DNA of 12,739 nucleotides. It comes from Bacteroidota bacterium. GTDB lineage: Bacteria; Bacteroidota; Bacteroidia; Chitinophagales; Chitinophagaceae. A program made the translations under genes and the position numbers. The notes beneath the pieces are model-generated. The model ran no database searches, was not told where the DNA came from, and saw only the letters and a list, made by a program, of their open reading frames with translations. The stretch covers positions 1-12,739 of the forward strand of contig JAGWTK010000077.1 in NCBI GenBank assembly GCA_028876035.1, given 5' to 3'. Below, piece by piece: positions 1 to 6,908 of this stretch (its first letter is position 1; each line of letters opens with the position of its first letter).

Positions 1-31
1 TTTTTGTTTGTGGTAAAATGAAACTAGGCAT

Positions 32-60
32 AAAAAAGGAGGCCGCAATGCCTCTTTTTT
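32..60. terminator. Bidirectional Rho-independent terminator
   Basis: An A6 tract, a GC-rich stem and a T6 tract form one hairpin. The inner pairs are GAGGC (39-43) with GCCTC (50-54), around a CGCAAT loop. A G-U wobble and five A-T pairs extend the stem, so it ends in a run of T on either strand. It can stop transcription from the left on the plus strand and from the minus-strand operon ending at 255, although it lies about 195 bases past that operon's last stop codon. Confidence 0.75.
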
Positions 61-92
61 CCTGTTCCAAAACACTTTACCCGGACAATAGT

Positions 93-116
93 GATCAAGA
101 AATCAAGAAATCAATC
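93..116. repeat. Short tandem repeat, 8-bp unit AATCAAGA
   Basis: Three back-to-back 8-bp units (GATCAAGA, AATCAAGA, AATCAATC) lie in the intergenic space left of the three-gene operon. No coding role is visible. This resembles the other short-period repeats in this window in unit length but not in sequence. Confidence 0.55.
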
Positions 117-146
117 GGGTTGTATTTATCCAATTGAACCCATCAG

Positions 147-254
147 CACATTTATCGTGATTTCTTTACCGGCGAGCTGCTGAAATAAGCATGGAGATGC
201 TACCGCGGCGATCCCAATTAGCACATTAGCACATTTATCACATTAGCACATTAA
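147..254. repeat. Interspersed CACATT(A/T) repeats, 8-9 bp period
   Basis: Four adjacent units, CACATTAG, CACATTTAT, CACATTAG and CACATTAA, occupy 222-254 and abut the stop codon of the exported Ppx/GppA-like gene at 255-257. A further copy, CACATTTATC, sits alone at 147-156. Read in the direction of the operon, the transcript would carry repeated AATGTG just after its last stop codon. The rest of the 61-221 stretch shows no gene. It holds the 8-bp repeat at 93-116 and a weak 5-bp inverted repeat at 188-201. Confidence 0.65.
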
Positions 255-1664
255 TTACTGTTCATTCTTCTTCCTGTAGTCTTCCGCCACCGCCCTCGAT
301 ATATACCCCGACATCCATCCAACATAAGCATATTTGGAGAAATAGAAGCGTTTGGCGGGTTGGGTGGCATTCAGCTCTCTCATCAATCCATCTACCCAAA
401 CAGCGCCCGCAATCAGCGATTCCTGGTCATAGGTGTTCTGCGCCCGGCTGATTGTTTTCCTGGCATCTACCAGCAGCGACTCGTTACTGATATCAGAAAG
501 ATCGGGCTGAATGGTTCTGCTGAAATTGTTTACGACAGAGAGGCGGAATCGCCGGAGATCATCTGCGGTTAGTTCCACGTAATTGTCGTTCACTTTTTCC
601 GGGTGCAGGTAGGTAGCAATACACCAAACGATGCCACCGCCTAGGTAGATGGCGCTGCGGTTGCGAAGCCCTGCGCGGCGACTGAGTTCATTGCGAGCGA
701 TGACGGAGAGACTATCTTTCCAAAGTTTCTCCGCATATATTGTGAATTCGGTGATATTGTAGGGGTTTTTTGCTTTGATCATCGATACAAAACTCTTGGT
801 GCCTACCGGGAAGAATACCGCATCGAAGTTTTGGGAAGCGTCCATAAAATAGCCGCCATTTGTTTTGTTGGAACCCACATCAATCAGCGAAGTTGTATAC
901 CTCCGTTTCGGTGGCACGGTTCCCAACACCGCCAGCTCTGCTTCTTCGGAAGAACTTACACTGCGCATGGTATAACCGGCAGGCGTAGTCGCTTTTGTGA
1001 AATCTTCCAGCTTTTGTTTTTTATCCAGTTCGGCTTTGAGGCCGCTGCTGATCACCAGGTAGATACGATCGGACGGAATATTGTATTTGCTGGCGGCTAC
1101 CCGGGTAAAGCCTTTGATGACTTCATTGGTTTCCTGGAGTGCCTGTGGCGTCAGTGCGGACGGTTCGGGATTAACAGACGAATCTGATTTCAGGAAATAC
1201 TCCACTTCCCCTGCACTGTTTAGTTGAATACCCAGTATGCTAAGCTTGACGCCCTTTGCCCCAATCTCGATTCCCGCATACAATTGCTCTTTTCCTTCTG
1301 CACCGTTGAGCAGCTGTTCAAGCGCCTTTTCACTGAGCGACATGTTCAGCTGCCGGTAGATAGCCAGGGCTTTATTGAAATAACGTGCCGCATCCTCCTG
1401 CTTATCCTGGTCTTTGTACAGCAATCCTAAATTTTCATAGGTGGCCGCTTCCCAGTACTTGTCGCCTTCCGCGGTGATGATTTGCAGGCCCTGTCGCAGG
1501 TATTTTTCGCTCACGTCGTATTGCTGCGCCTCGCGGAGGGTATTTCCAAGTTTGATATACCGGAGGGCATTATTGATCTTCCGGAAGTCCTGCGACTGAA
1601 CCGGTGCAACGAACAGTACAAGGCCGGCAAACAGCAATAATGTAATGGTAAAAATCCTGGGCAT
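255..1664 (-). CDS. Exported TPR protein with Ppx/GppA-like (ASKHA-fold) domain
   Basis: This 469-residue protein starts with a signal peptide (about 1-24, hydrophobic core TLLLFAGLVLFVA), so it should act outside the cytoplasm. Two or three TPR-like helical repeats follow (about 30-120, including YENLGLLYKDQ and AARYFNKALAIYR). Residues 129-428 resemble the exopolyphosphatase/pppGpp phosphatase fold. The N-terminal phosphate loop is AGIEIGAKGVKLSI (130-143). SEEAEL (239-244) matches the catalytic-Glu region. LIDVGSNKT (260-268) stands where the family has DIGGGST. PVGTKS (286-291), YLGGGI (340-345) and ESLIAGA (415-421) match later family motifs. The loop at 264-268 has lost the glycine triplet, so activity may be altered or lost. 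It is the last gene of the three-gene operon, 21 bases after the vWA gene. The fold is fairly sure; substrate and role are unknown. Confidence 0.72.
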   Translation of the reverse strand: MPRIFTITLLLFAGLVLFVAPVQSQDFRKINNALRYIKLGNTLREAQQYDVSEKYLRQGLQIITAEGDKYWEAATYENLGLLYKDQDKQEDAARYFNKALAIYRQLNMSLSEKALEQLLNGAEGKEQLYAGIEIGAKGVKLSILGIQLNSAGEVEYFLKSDSSVNPEPSALTPQALQETNEVIKGFTRVAASKYNIPSDRIYLVISSGLKAELDKKQKLEDFTKATTPAGYTMRSVSSSEEAELAVLGTVPPKRRYTTSLIDVGSNKTNGGYFMDASQNFDAVFFPVGTKSFVSMIKAKNPYNITEFTIYAEKLWKDSLSVIARNELSRRAGLRNRSAIYLGGGIVWCIATYLHPEKVNDNYVELTADDLRRFRLSVVNNFSRTIQPDLSDISNESLLVDARKTISRAQNTYDQESLIAGAVWVDGLMRELNATQPAKRFYFSKYAYVGWMSGYISRAVAEDYRKKNEQ

Positions 1665-1685
1665 TATCGGGGCTTTGGTGTTGTC

Positions 1686-2927
1686 TTAGCGGATACGGCG
1701 GTTTGAACTGGTGAGGGTTTCTTTGCGTTCTTCTTTTTTTATTCCGGTGTTGAATCCTTTGGCGGGTGCAGCATCTTTCAGTATATCGTCATCCCTGGGG
1801 ACTGTTTTTTTGGGGGTGGGCTGATTTCGTTGCGTCGTCACCGGTATGAGCTCCGGTTCTTTGGTTGCTGCTGCTACCGGTTCTTTAGCAATGCTTGTCT
1901 TTTTATCGGGCGCGCTCGCTACCGGGGGTATGGGTTTTGCCTGCTGGTTGCCGTCCTGCTGCGGGAACAACAAGCTGCTGTCGACCGCAGTTATCTTTTT
2001 CCACTGTACCGCTATTGGTTTGCCGGCCACTTTCACGTCCATGAATTTTTCGAGCGACTCCTTTACTTCGTTGATGTTATCGTTCTTTATAAATCGATAG
2101 TTGGTAACGCCCATCTCTGAAAACCATTTCCCCCAAATTTTTGTCAGCAGCGCGTATTCATTGGCCCAGTCCTCTTTTGGATTTATCTGCAGTACTACTA
2201 CCCTGAGGCCTGGAAACTTTTTGTTCACGGGCAGTAAGCCATAGTCGCCGCTGTTGAATTTCGCTTCCCAGTCGGGGTATTTCTTCAATGCATTGATCAC
2301 TTGCGAACAGGCAGCAAAGCGGTTGTTTTGCGATGTTCTTTCCTCCGTTGGCTCCAGGTCCATATAGCCATCGGTGATGATGAAAAGTGTATTCTGTGCA
2401 TCTTTCTCGAGGTCATCGGCCAGGTCTTCATTGAAATATTTCCAGATATCTGCACCTGAATACGCGGTGCTGTTATTGCCGATGACGGCCTGTTTGTAAA
2501 TCTCCGGCAGCAGTGTGTCGAAGGTTTTTTGGGTTTGTGCTATTACTGCTACTTTCTTTTCCGGCTGTTCGGCACCCAGGTCAACACGCAGGTTGCCAAC
2601 CATGTCGTACAATGATTTCGGTGTGGTCTTTTGCGGCGCTATCAGCAGTTTCAGTTTGTCGTGCAGCGTATAGTAAAGCCGGGTAGGATCTTTGGCATCC
2701 AGCTTCGCGGTGTAGATACCATAGATTGACTGCACAACGGCAATGTCTTTGGCTACCTGCTGCTGGTTGTTGTAGAGAATCCGGTCACTGAGATCGAGTA
2801 ATACGATGTAATTATCCTTCGGTGGAGGAGGAGTGTCTTTCTTTGCGTCCTTCACCGCCTGTTGAAATTCGTTACAGCCTGTCAGCAAAAACAGTCCCGC
2901 CAACAACAGGTGTCCAAAATGCCGCAT
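1686..2927 (-). CDS. vWA-like domain lipoprotein
   Basis: This 413-residue protein begins with a lipoprotein signal peptide ending in the lipobox LTGC, so Cys18 would be lipidated and the mature protein tethered to a membrane on the extracytoplasmic side. A short proline-rich spacer (PPPPK, 33-37) leads into a von Willebrand factor A-like domain (about 38-295). The first strand carries DLSDR (45-49), in the place of the metal-binding DxSxS motif, and FIITDGYMD (182-190) matches the later TDG/D segment. The last 100 residues are rich in Pro, Lys, Ala and Thr and look disordered, ending in a basic tail. vWA domains usually bind protein partners through a divalent metal. The neighbours suggest it bridges the four-TM protein encoded upstream (53-base gap) and the exported Ppx/GppA-like protein downstream. 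That partnership is inference; the domain call is from motifs. Confidence 0.72.
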   Translation of the reverse strand: MRHFGHLLLAGLFLLTGCNEFQQAVKDAKKDTPPPPKDNYIVLLDLSDRILYNNQQQVAKDIAVVQSIYGIYTAKLDAKDPTRLYYTLHDKLKLLIAPQKTTPKSLYDMVGNLRVDLGAEQPEKKVAVIAQTQKTFDTLLPEIYKQAVIGNNSTAYSGADIWKYFNEDLADDLEKDAQNTLFIITDGYMDLEPTEERTSQNNRFAACSQVINALKKYPDWEAKFNSGDYGLLPVNKKFPGLRVVVLQINPKEDWANEYALLTKIWGKWFSEMGVTNYRFIKNDNINEVKESLEKFMDVKVAGKPIAVQWKKITAVDSSLLFPQQDGNQQAKPIPPVASAPDKKTSIAKEPVAAATKEPELIPVTTQRNQPTPKKTVPRDDDILKDAAPAKGFNTGIKKEERKETLTSSNRRIR

Positions 2928-2980
2928 GTCTTGCCAGTTTTAGTTTGTCGGGTTATAAAAAGTTTGGCTGGTACGATGGT

Positions 2981-4261
2981 TTATTTGAAATAGGATTCCT
3001 GGAATTCCTTCATCTCCTGCACATATGCTTCCGTAGCAGTATTGATGATTTTGATTTGTTCCTCACCTTTATCGCGCCCATATAACGTAGAAAGATACCC
3101 GTTCCAGCCGTCGCGGAAATAGTTGATGTTTTTTTCGATGGCATCTACCGGCAATACCAATCTTTCTTTTTCCTTGCTCAGGTTCTCGATGCGTTTGGCG
3201 ATATGGTTGATTTCTGTTTCGTATTGCATCCGTTTCTCTTCCAGTTCCAGTATCTCATCCTGCAAACGGCTGATGCGCTGGTAACGCAGTTTGATCTGGT
3301 TACGCTTGGCCCATTCCATCTGCAGCAGGTAATACACCGCGCTCCAGATAGCAAACACACCAAAGCCCAGGAACAGCACGAGGTAGAACCTCGAATCGGC
3401 ATACACCGGTACTACCAGTGATTTAAATTCTTCGCGGTTGGCTTTGATCAGGATTTCATTTACACCTTCATGTACCTGGAATGCGAGTAGCAAATCACCC
3501 ACGAATACCAGTATCAGCAGGCCCATTACAATTTTGCGGAAGCGAACGCCTTTCTCCGAAAACAAATGGATCGCTGTTCCCAGTGCAAAAAATATGGTAG
3601 GAAATACGATCAGCGGCGGATAATTGATGATGAGGTAAACGAGGCGACGCAGGTTTGGCAACAGTTGAATATTCAGCCTGCCCTCCTGGAACAGCGACAT
3701 GGGATCCACTCCATTCAAAGCAAAGTCGGCAACACTCATGTAGAAATACAGGAGGTAGAACGACAATGCCAGCAACAGGAAAAACAAAAATATATAGGTG
3801 CCCCAGCTAAAGTTATTGTACTTGTTGTTGTGAACGGCCGCCCGGGTAGTTTCAATTTCATCCACCTGGTTCTTCAACAGGTTGATCTCAGTTTGTTTAA
3901 TGGGCACGAGTCCCTTGGTGATATCGCGGCTGTTGTGAATTTCGTCGGCTCGACTTTTTAATTCGTAGTATTTTTCGAGCAGGCTGTCAATTTGTTTCTG
4001 GATGCGGTTCTTGGTTTCCTCTGTTTTGCCTACCAACCGCATTGAATCCTGCTCGGTGAGAATGGATCCACTCCTGATCTTGTTGAGCATTCCTTTGTAC
4101 GCTTCCACACCACCTTTGTAGGTGCCGGCCTGTTCAACGCCGTACTCACGCAGATCTTTCACAACTACATTGGAAAGGTCGGGTACATGATTTTTCCCGG
4201 TGTCAATCAGTTTCGATTTGCTGTTTATTATCACGGAGCGCGGTTTCTTCGCCCAAATCAA
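2981..4261 (-). CDS. Four-TM membrane protein with two coiled coils, unknown function
   Basis: I do not recognise this family. Four hydrophobic segments are visible at about 153-175, 208-232, 242-264 and 291-314. A long charged heptad-like helix precedes them (about 80-145, TEETKNRIQKQIDSLLEKYY) and another follows (about 318-370, including LQDEILELEEKRMQYETEI). Positive charges at the loop SEKGVRFRK (235-243) and after the fourth segment (MEWAKRNQIK) place both ends and both coiled coils in the cytoplasm, leaving two short outer loops. The reading frame opens right after an in-frame TGA with a TTG at 4261. A GTG at 4234 (codon 10) and an ATG at 4090 are alternative starts. The GTG fits better if the candidate promoter at 4274-4281 is real. 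It is the first gene of the three-gene operon. A sensor, scaffold or regulator role is possible but not shown. Confidence 0.7.
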   Translation of the reverse strand: MIWAKKPRSVIINSKSKLIDTGKNHVPDLSNVVVKDLREYGVEQAGTYKGGVEAYKGMLNKIRSGSILTEQDSMRLVGKTEETKNRIQKQIDSLLEKYYELKSRADEIHNSRDITKGLVPIKQTEINLLKNQVDEIETTRAAVHNNKYNNFSWGTYIFLFFLLLALSFYLLYFYMSVADFALNGVDPMSLFQEGRLNIQLLPNLRRLVYLIINYPPLIVFPTIFFALGTAIHLFSEKGVRFRKIVMGLLILVFVGDLLLAFQVHEGVNEILIKANREEFKSLVVPVYADSRFYLVLFLGFGVFAIWSAVYYLLQMEWAKRNQIKLRYQRISRLQDEILELEEKRMQYETEINHIAKRIENLSKEKERLVLPVDAIEKNINYFRDGWNGYLSTLYGRDKGEEQIKIINTATEAYVQEMKEFQESYFK

Positions 4262-4273
4262 GGATCAGGCAGC

Positions 4274-4281
4274 CAAATATA
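4274..4281 (-). promoter_or_regulatory. Candidate Bacteroidota -7 box of the three-gene operon
   Basis: On the minus strand this reads TATATTTG, an exact match to the Bacteroidetes -7 consensus TAnnTTTG. It lies just upstream of the first gene of the membrane/vWA/Ppx-like operon. No clear TTG-type -33 element is seen at the usual spacing, where a palindrome sits instead. A transcript starting 5-7 bases downstream would leave almost no leader before the TTG at 4261 but about 34 bases before the GTG at 4234. This is a motif match only. Confidence 0.4.
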
Positions 4282-4295
4282 GCCAATGGCAGCCG

Positions 4296-4305
4296 CCTGT
4301 ACAGG
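4296..4305. promoter_or_regulatory. Perfect 10-bp palindrome, possible operator
   Basis: CCTGTACAGG is a perfect palindrome in the gap between the SGNH gene and the four-TM gene. Its centre is about 23 bases upstream of the centre of the candidate -7 box, so it covers the expected -33 region. A dimeric regulator could bind there, or the site could arise by chance. No second copy was noticed elsewhere in the window. Confidence 0.25.
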
Positions 4306-4384
4306 TCGCCCGACTTGCTGTTGATAAATAGAGAATAAAGCTGCGGAGATCGTAAATCTACTTAGGAATTATACGTGACTCTGA

Positions 4385-5368
4385 TCAATGAATTGCCCGG
4401 AAATGGGAAGCCAGGTAGCGGGCAAGATCTGCCGAGAATTCAGAAGCACCCTGCCGGTTGAGGTGAAAGGCATCTGAAAATTTTTCAGGGTGGTCATAAA
4501 ACCGGGGATCTGCAGAATAGTCCAGGAAGGTCACCTGCGGATAGGCGGTGGCTATGTCTTTTACAAGCTGTTTTTCTTTTTCCTGGTTATCCAGTATAAA
4601 AGGATCTTTTATTACAGTAGGTGAAATTACCACCAGTGTAGGAACATGTGCAGCGGCCGTGGCGTCGAGAAACTTCTTGTAATAGCCAATCGCTTTCTGG
4701 TCGGGCTTCTCTTCCTTGTTTTTAATTTTCTGGTAACGCACTTCCATATTCCCTTTATACTCTTTCAGAAACGCCGGCGTCATCACGGCATCCAGCGGCA
4801 GGTATCCATTTGCATCTTTTTTGGCAGATGCGGGGAACAGCGCATTGCTGGCAAGAATAAAAATGGAAGAGTTGAAAGGATAAACTTTTGAATAGAGTTT
4901 GTAGGTTTCAAACGGACTTATCTCCGACAAATAGGTTTTTAGCTCCGGGTGTTTATCGTAATAGGGCAGAAGGATGGTAAGTTTTTCATACTTCGAAGGA
5001 TTGTCGGCCAGTTCCCATGCATTGATATCCAGGATAACGAGTTTGGGGCGGTTTCGCTTGAGTGCGATTTCTTCCACTGCGGCGGCATAAGGAATCATTT
5101 GCCCGTCACGACCTGCATTATAAGTGCTCATGCCGGTAGCAGTCGCAATGCTGTCGGTGTCGTAGTGCCGCACCGCACGCGAACTGCCAAAGATCAGGAT
5201 GTCCTGCCGCGCACTGTCTACCGCATAGGTTGTTTGATGAAACTGTCCCACCTCCTGGCTGAAATACAGTTTGCTGAATACAAAGCCCAGCAAGCGATCC
5301 GACAGTACCAGCAGGAGACAAAAAGCCGCCAGCCGCAAAAGAAATTGTATGATCGTTTTCTTCCTCAT
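4385..5368 (-). CDS. SGNH-fold protein, partner of the MBOAT acyltransferase
   Basis: This 327-residue protein has a single N-terminal signal anchor (about 8-30, FLLRLAAFCLLLVLSD), which puts its domain in the periplasm. The SGNH-hydrolase pattern is present in order. FGSSR (60-64) holds the candidate nucleophile Ser63. YNAGRDGQ (83-90) supplies the Asn/Gly block. SDAFHLN (298-304) supplies the DxxH pair (Asp299 and His302). In AlgJ/AlgX/DltD-like systems such a protein takes an acyl group delivered through an MBOAT protein and moves it to a glycan or other acceptor. Its start lies 3 bases after the stop of the MBOAT gene, consistent with coupled translation and joint function. No glycan synthesis genes are nearby, so the acceptor is unknown. 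It could instead be a deacylase, but all three motif blocks and the pairing favour a transferase. Confidence 0.8.
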   Translation of the reverse strand: MRKKTIIQFLLRLAAFCLLLVLSDRLLGFVFSKLYFSQEVGQFHQTTYAVDSARQDILIFGSSRAVRHYDTDSIATATGMSTYNAGRDGQMIPYAAAVEEIALKRNRPKLVILDINAWELADNPSKYEKLTILLPYYDKHPELKTYLSEISPFETYKLYSKVYPFNSSIFILASNALFPASAKKDANGYLPLDAVMTPAFLKEYKGNMEVRYQKIKNKEEKPDQKAIGYYKKFLDATAAAHVPTLVVISPTVIKDPFILDNQEKEKQLVKDIATAYPQVTFLDYSADPRFYDHPEKFSDAFHLNRQGASEFSADLARYLASHFRAIH

Positions 5369-5371
5369 TGA

Positions 5372-6802
5372 CTAAAACTGGAAATAGATGAATTGCCCGC
5401 CGTTAAATACGCCCAGCAGTAACAACAGTAATACGGTGAAGGCCATTGAACCCCATCTCACCACAATATTGGGCGAATAGAACCAATTGTATTTATCGGG
5501 CAGGAATTCCATCTTGTATTCAACCGTAAAGAGAATAACAACGGCGAGAATCGAATGCGCAAAATTGCTGATCCCATCACCCAAAAAGGGCATTTCACCA
5601 AAAGTTTTGAAATGTCCAATCAGGGTAAACGCATCACCTACCGAGTTGGCCCGGAAAAAAATCCAGGCGAAGGTTACCAGCGCGATTGTAATGGCCATAT
5701 TGCCGGTGCGCATCAATGCGGCCGACCAGCGTTTCTCCGGCGTCTTGCGCAGGTAGGGTTTAATGATGATATACACCACCGAATACAATCCATGCAATGC
5801 ACCCCAGATGATATAGGTATAGTTGGCACCGTGCCAGATGCCGCTCACAAGGAAGATGATAAACACGTTCATGTAACGGCGTGCTACAGATGCTGTCTTA
5901 CTGCCACCGAGCGGGATGTAGAGGTAGTCGCGAAACCAGGTGGACAACGATATATGCCAGCGCCGCCAGAAGTCCTGGATATTGGTAGCAAAATAAGGAC
6001 GGTTGAAATTCTTCATCAGGTCGAAGCCCATGCTGCGGGCCGCACCAATGGCGATATCGGTGTAGCCCGAAAAATCGCAGTATATCTGTACCGCGAAGAA
6101 CAACGAAGCAATGACAACAGTGGTACCGTTATGGAATTCGGGATTGTTGAAAACAGAGTTTACGTAGATAGATAACCGATCTGCAATCACCAGCTTCTTG
6201 AAAAATCCCCAGAGCATCATTTTCAGGCCAGACACCATCAGGTTGTAATCAAACTTATGGTGGGTATGCATCTGGTGCAGGATGTTTTGCGGCCTTTCGA
6301 TGGGACCGGCTACCAGCTGCGGATAAAACATTACATAGAGACTATAAATCCCAAAATGTTTTTCTGCTTTTTGGTTACCCCGGTACACTTCAATCGTATA
6401 ACTCATCGCCTGGAAAGTATGAAAGGAGAGGCCGATGGGCAGCAGGATCGAGAGGTAGGGAATCGGGTTCTTATAGTTGAACTGCTGGAAGAGCAGGTCG
6501 ATGTTCAGGTTGATAAAATTATAATACTTGAAAACGGCCAGGATGCCAATATTGGCCACGAGGCTGGCCGATAGCAACCATTTTCGTTTTCGTTTGTCCC
6601 GGGCCTTTTCAATATAAATTCCTGCGAAGTAGTCGATTACGATGGTGAAGCCGAGAATCAGGATATAGATCGGCACGAAGGCCATGTAAAAATAACAGCT
6701 TGCAGCAAGCAGAAGTATCCACCGGAAGGCGTGAGGCAGGGCGAAGTACAGGGCGGTTACGAGAATGTAAAAAATTACAAACTCTATGGAATTAAACAGC
6801 AT
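5372..6802 (-). CDS. MBOAT family O-acyltransferase (AlgI/PatA/DltB-like)
   Basis: This 476-residue polytopic membrane protein has about ten hydrophobic segments and the usual length of the bacterial MBOAT family. The signature FWRRWHISLSTWFRDYLYIP (278-297) contains a conserved His283. The catalytic His324 sits in VSGIWHGANYTYIIWG (319-334). LVAGPIERP (163-171) and QIYCDFSGYTDIAIG (239-253) are further family hallmarks. Family members pass an acyl group, often acetyl, from a cytoplasmic donor across the inner membrane to a periplasmic acceptor protein or glycan. The SGNH-fold gene directly follows, so the two probably form one O-acylation machine. The ATG at 6802 is a good start, since the first hydrophobic segment follows at once. 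It lies about 106 bases after the LytTR regulator gene, with repeats between, so it may be a separate unit. Confidence 0.92.
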   Translation of the reverse strand: MLFNSIEFVIFYILVTALYFALPHAFRWILLLAASCYFYMAFVPIYILILGFTIVIDYFAGIYIEKARDKRKRKWLLSASLVANIGILAVFKYYNFINLNIDLLFQQFNYKNPIPYLSILLPIGLSFHTFQAMSYTIEVYRGNQKAEKHFGIYSLYVMFYPQLVAGPIERPQNILHQMHTHHKFDYNLMVSGLKMMLWGFFKKLVIADRLSIYVNSVFNNPEFHNGTTVVIASLFFAVQIYCDFSGYTDIAIGAARSMGFDLMKNFNRPYFATNIQDFWRRWHISLSTWFRDYLYIPLGGSKTASVARRYMNVFIIFLVSGIWHGANYTYIIWGALHGLYSVVYIIIKPYLRKTPEKRWSAALMRTGNMAITIALVTFAWIFFRANSVGDAFTLIGHFKTFGEMPFLGDGISNFAHSILAVVILFTVEYKMEFLPDKYNWFYSPNIVVRWGSMAFTVLLLLLLGVFNGGQFIYFQF

Positions 6803-6830
6803 GCCGCTTTACAGGGGGATTTAGATGGCA

Positions 6831-6864
6831 CAAAATAGTCAAATTAGCCAAATTATCAAATCAC
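6831..6864. repeat. Short tandem repeat, CAAATTA-type 8-9 bp units
   Basis: Four adjacent units (CAAAATAGT, CAAATTAGC, CAAATTAT, CAAATCAC) lie between the LytTR regulator gene and the MBOAT gene. A further CAAATTATTT at 6901-6910 runs into the regulator's stop codon. On the minus strand this reads as repeated AATTTG. TTTG is also part of Bacteroidota promoter elements, so the array may overlap the MBOAT promoter. No exact TAnnTTTG was found in it. Confidence 0.6.
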
Positions 6865-6908
6865 CCCGGGCCTGGTTTTGAAGTGTAGTTATTTGAAAAT
6901 CAAATTAT

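Noticed and set aside
188..201. Inverted repeat AGCAT-GGAG-ATGCT as a terminator
   Set aside because: The stem is only 5 bp, with no T tract on either side. The hairpin at 32-60 is far stronger.
255..4261. The three-gene operon as an anti-phage or toxin-antitoxin system
   Set aside because: There is no nuclease, NTPase, effector or toxin motif, and two of the three products are exported. Nothing mobile flanks it.
5555..6175. Plus-strand open frame of 206 codons opposite the MBOAT gene
   Set aside because: It is antisense to the MBOAT catalytic region and its composition reflects the opposite strand.
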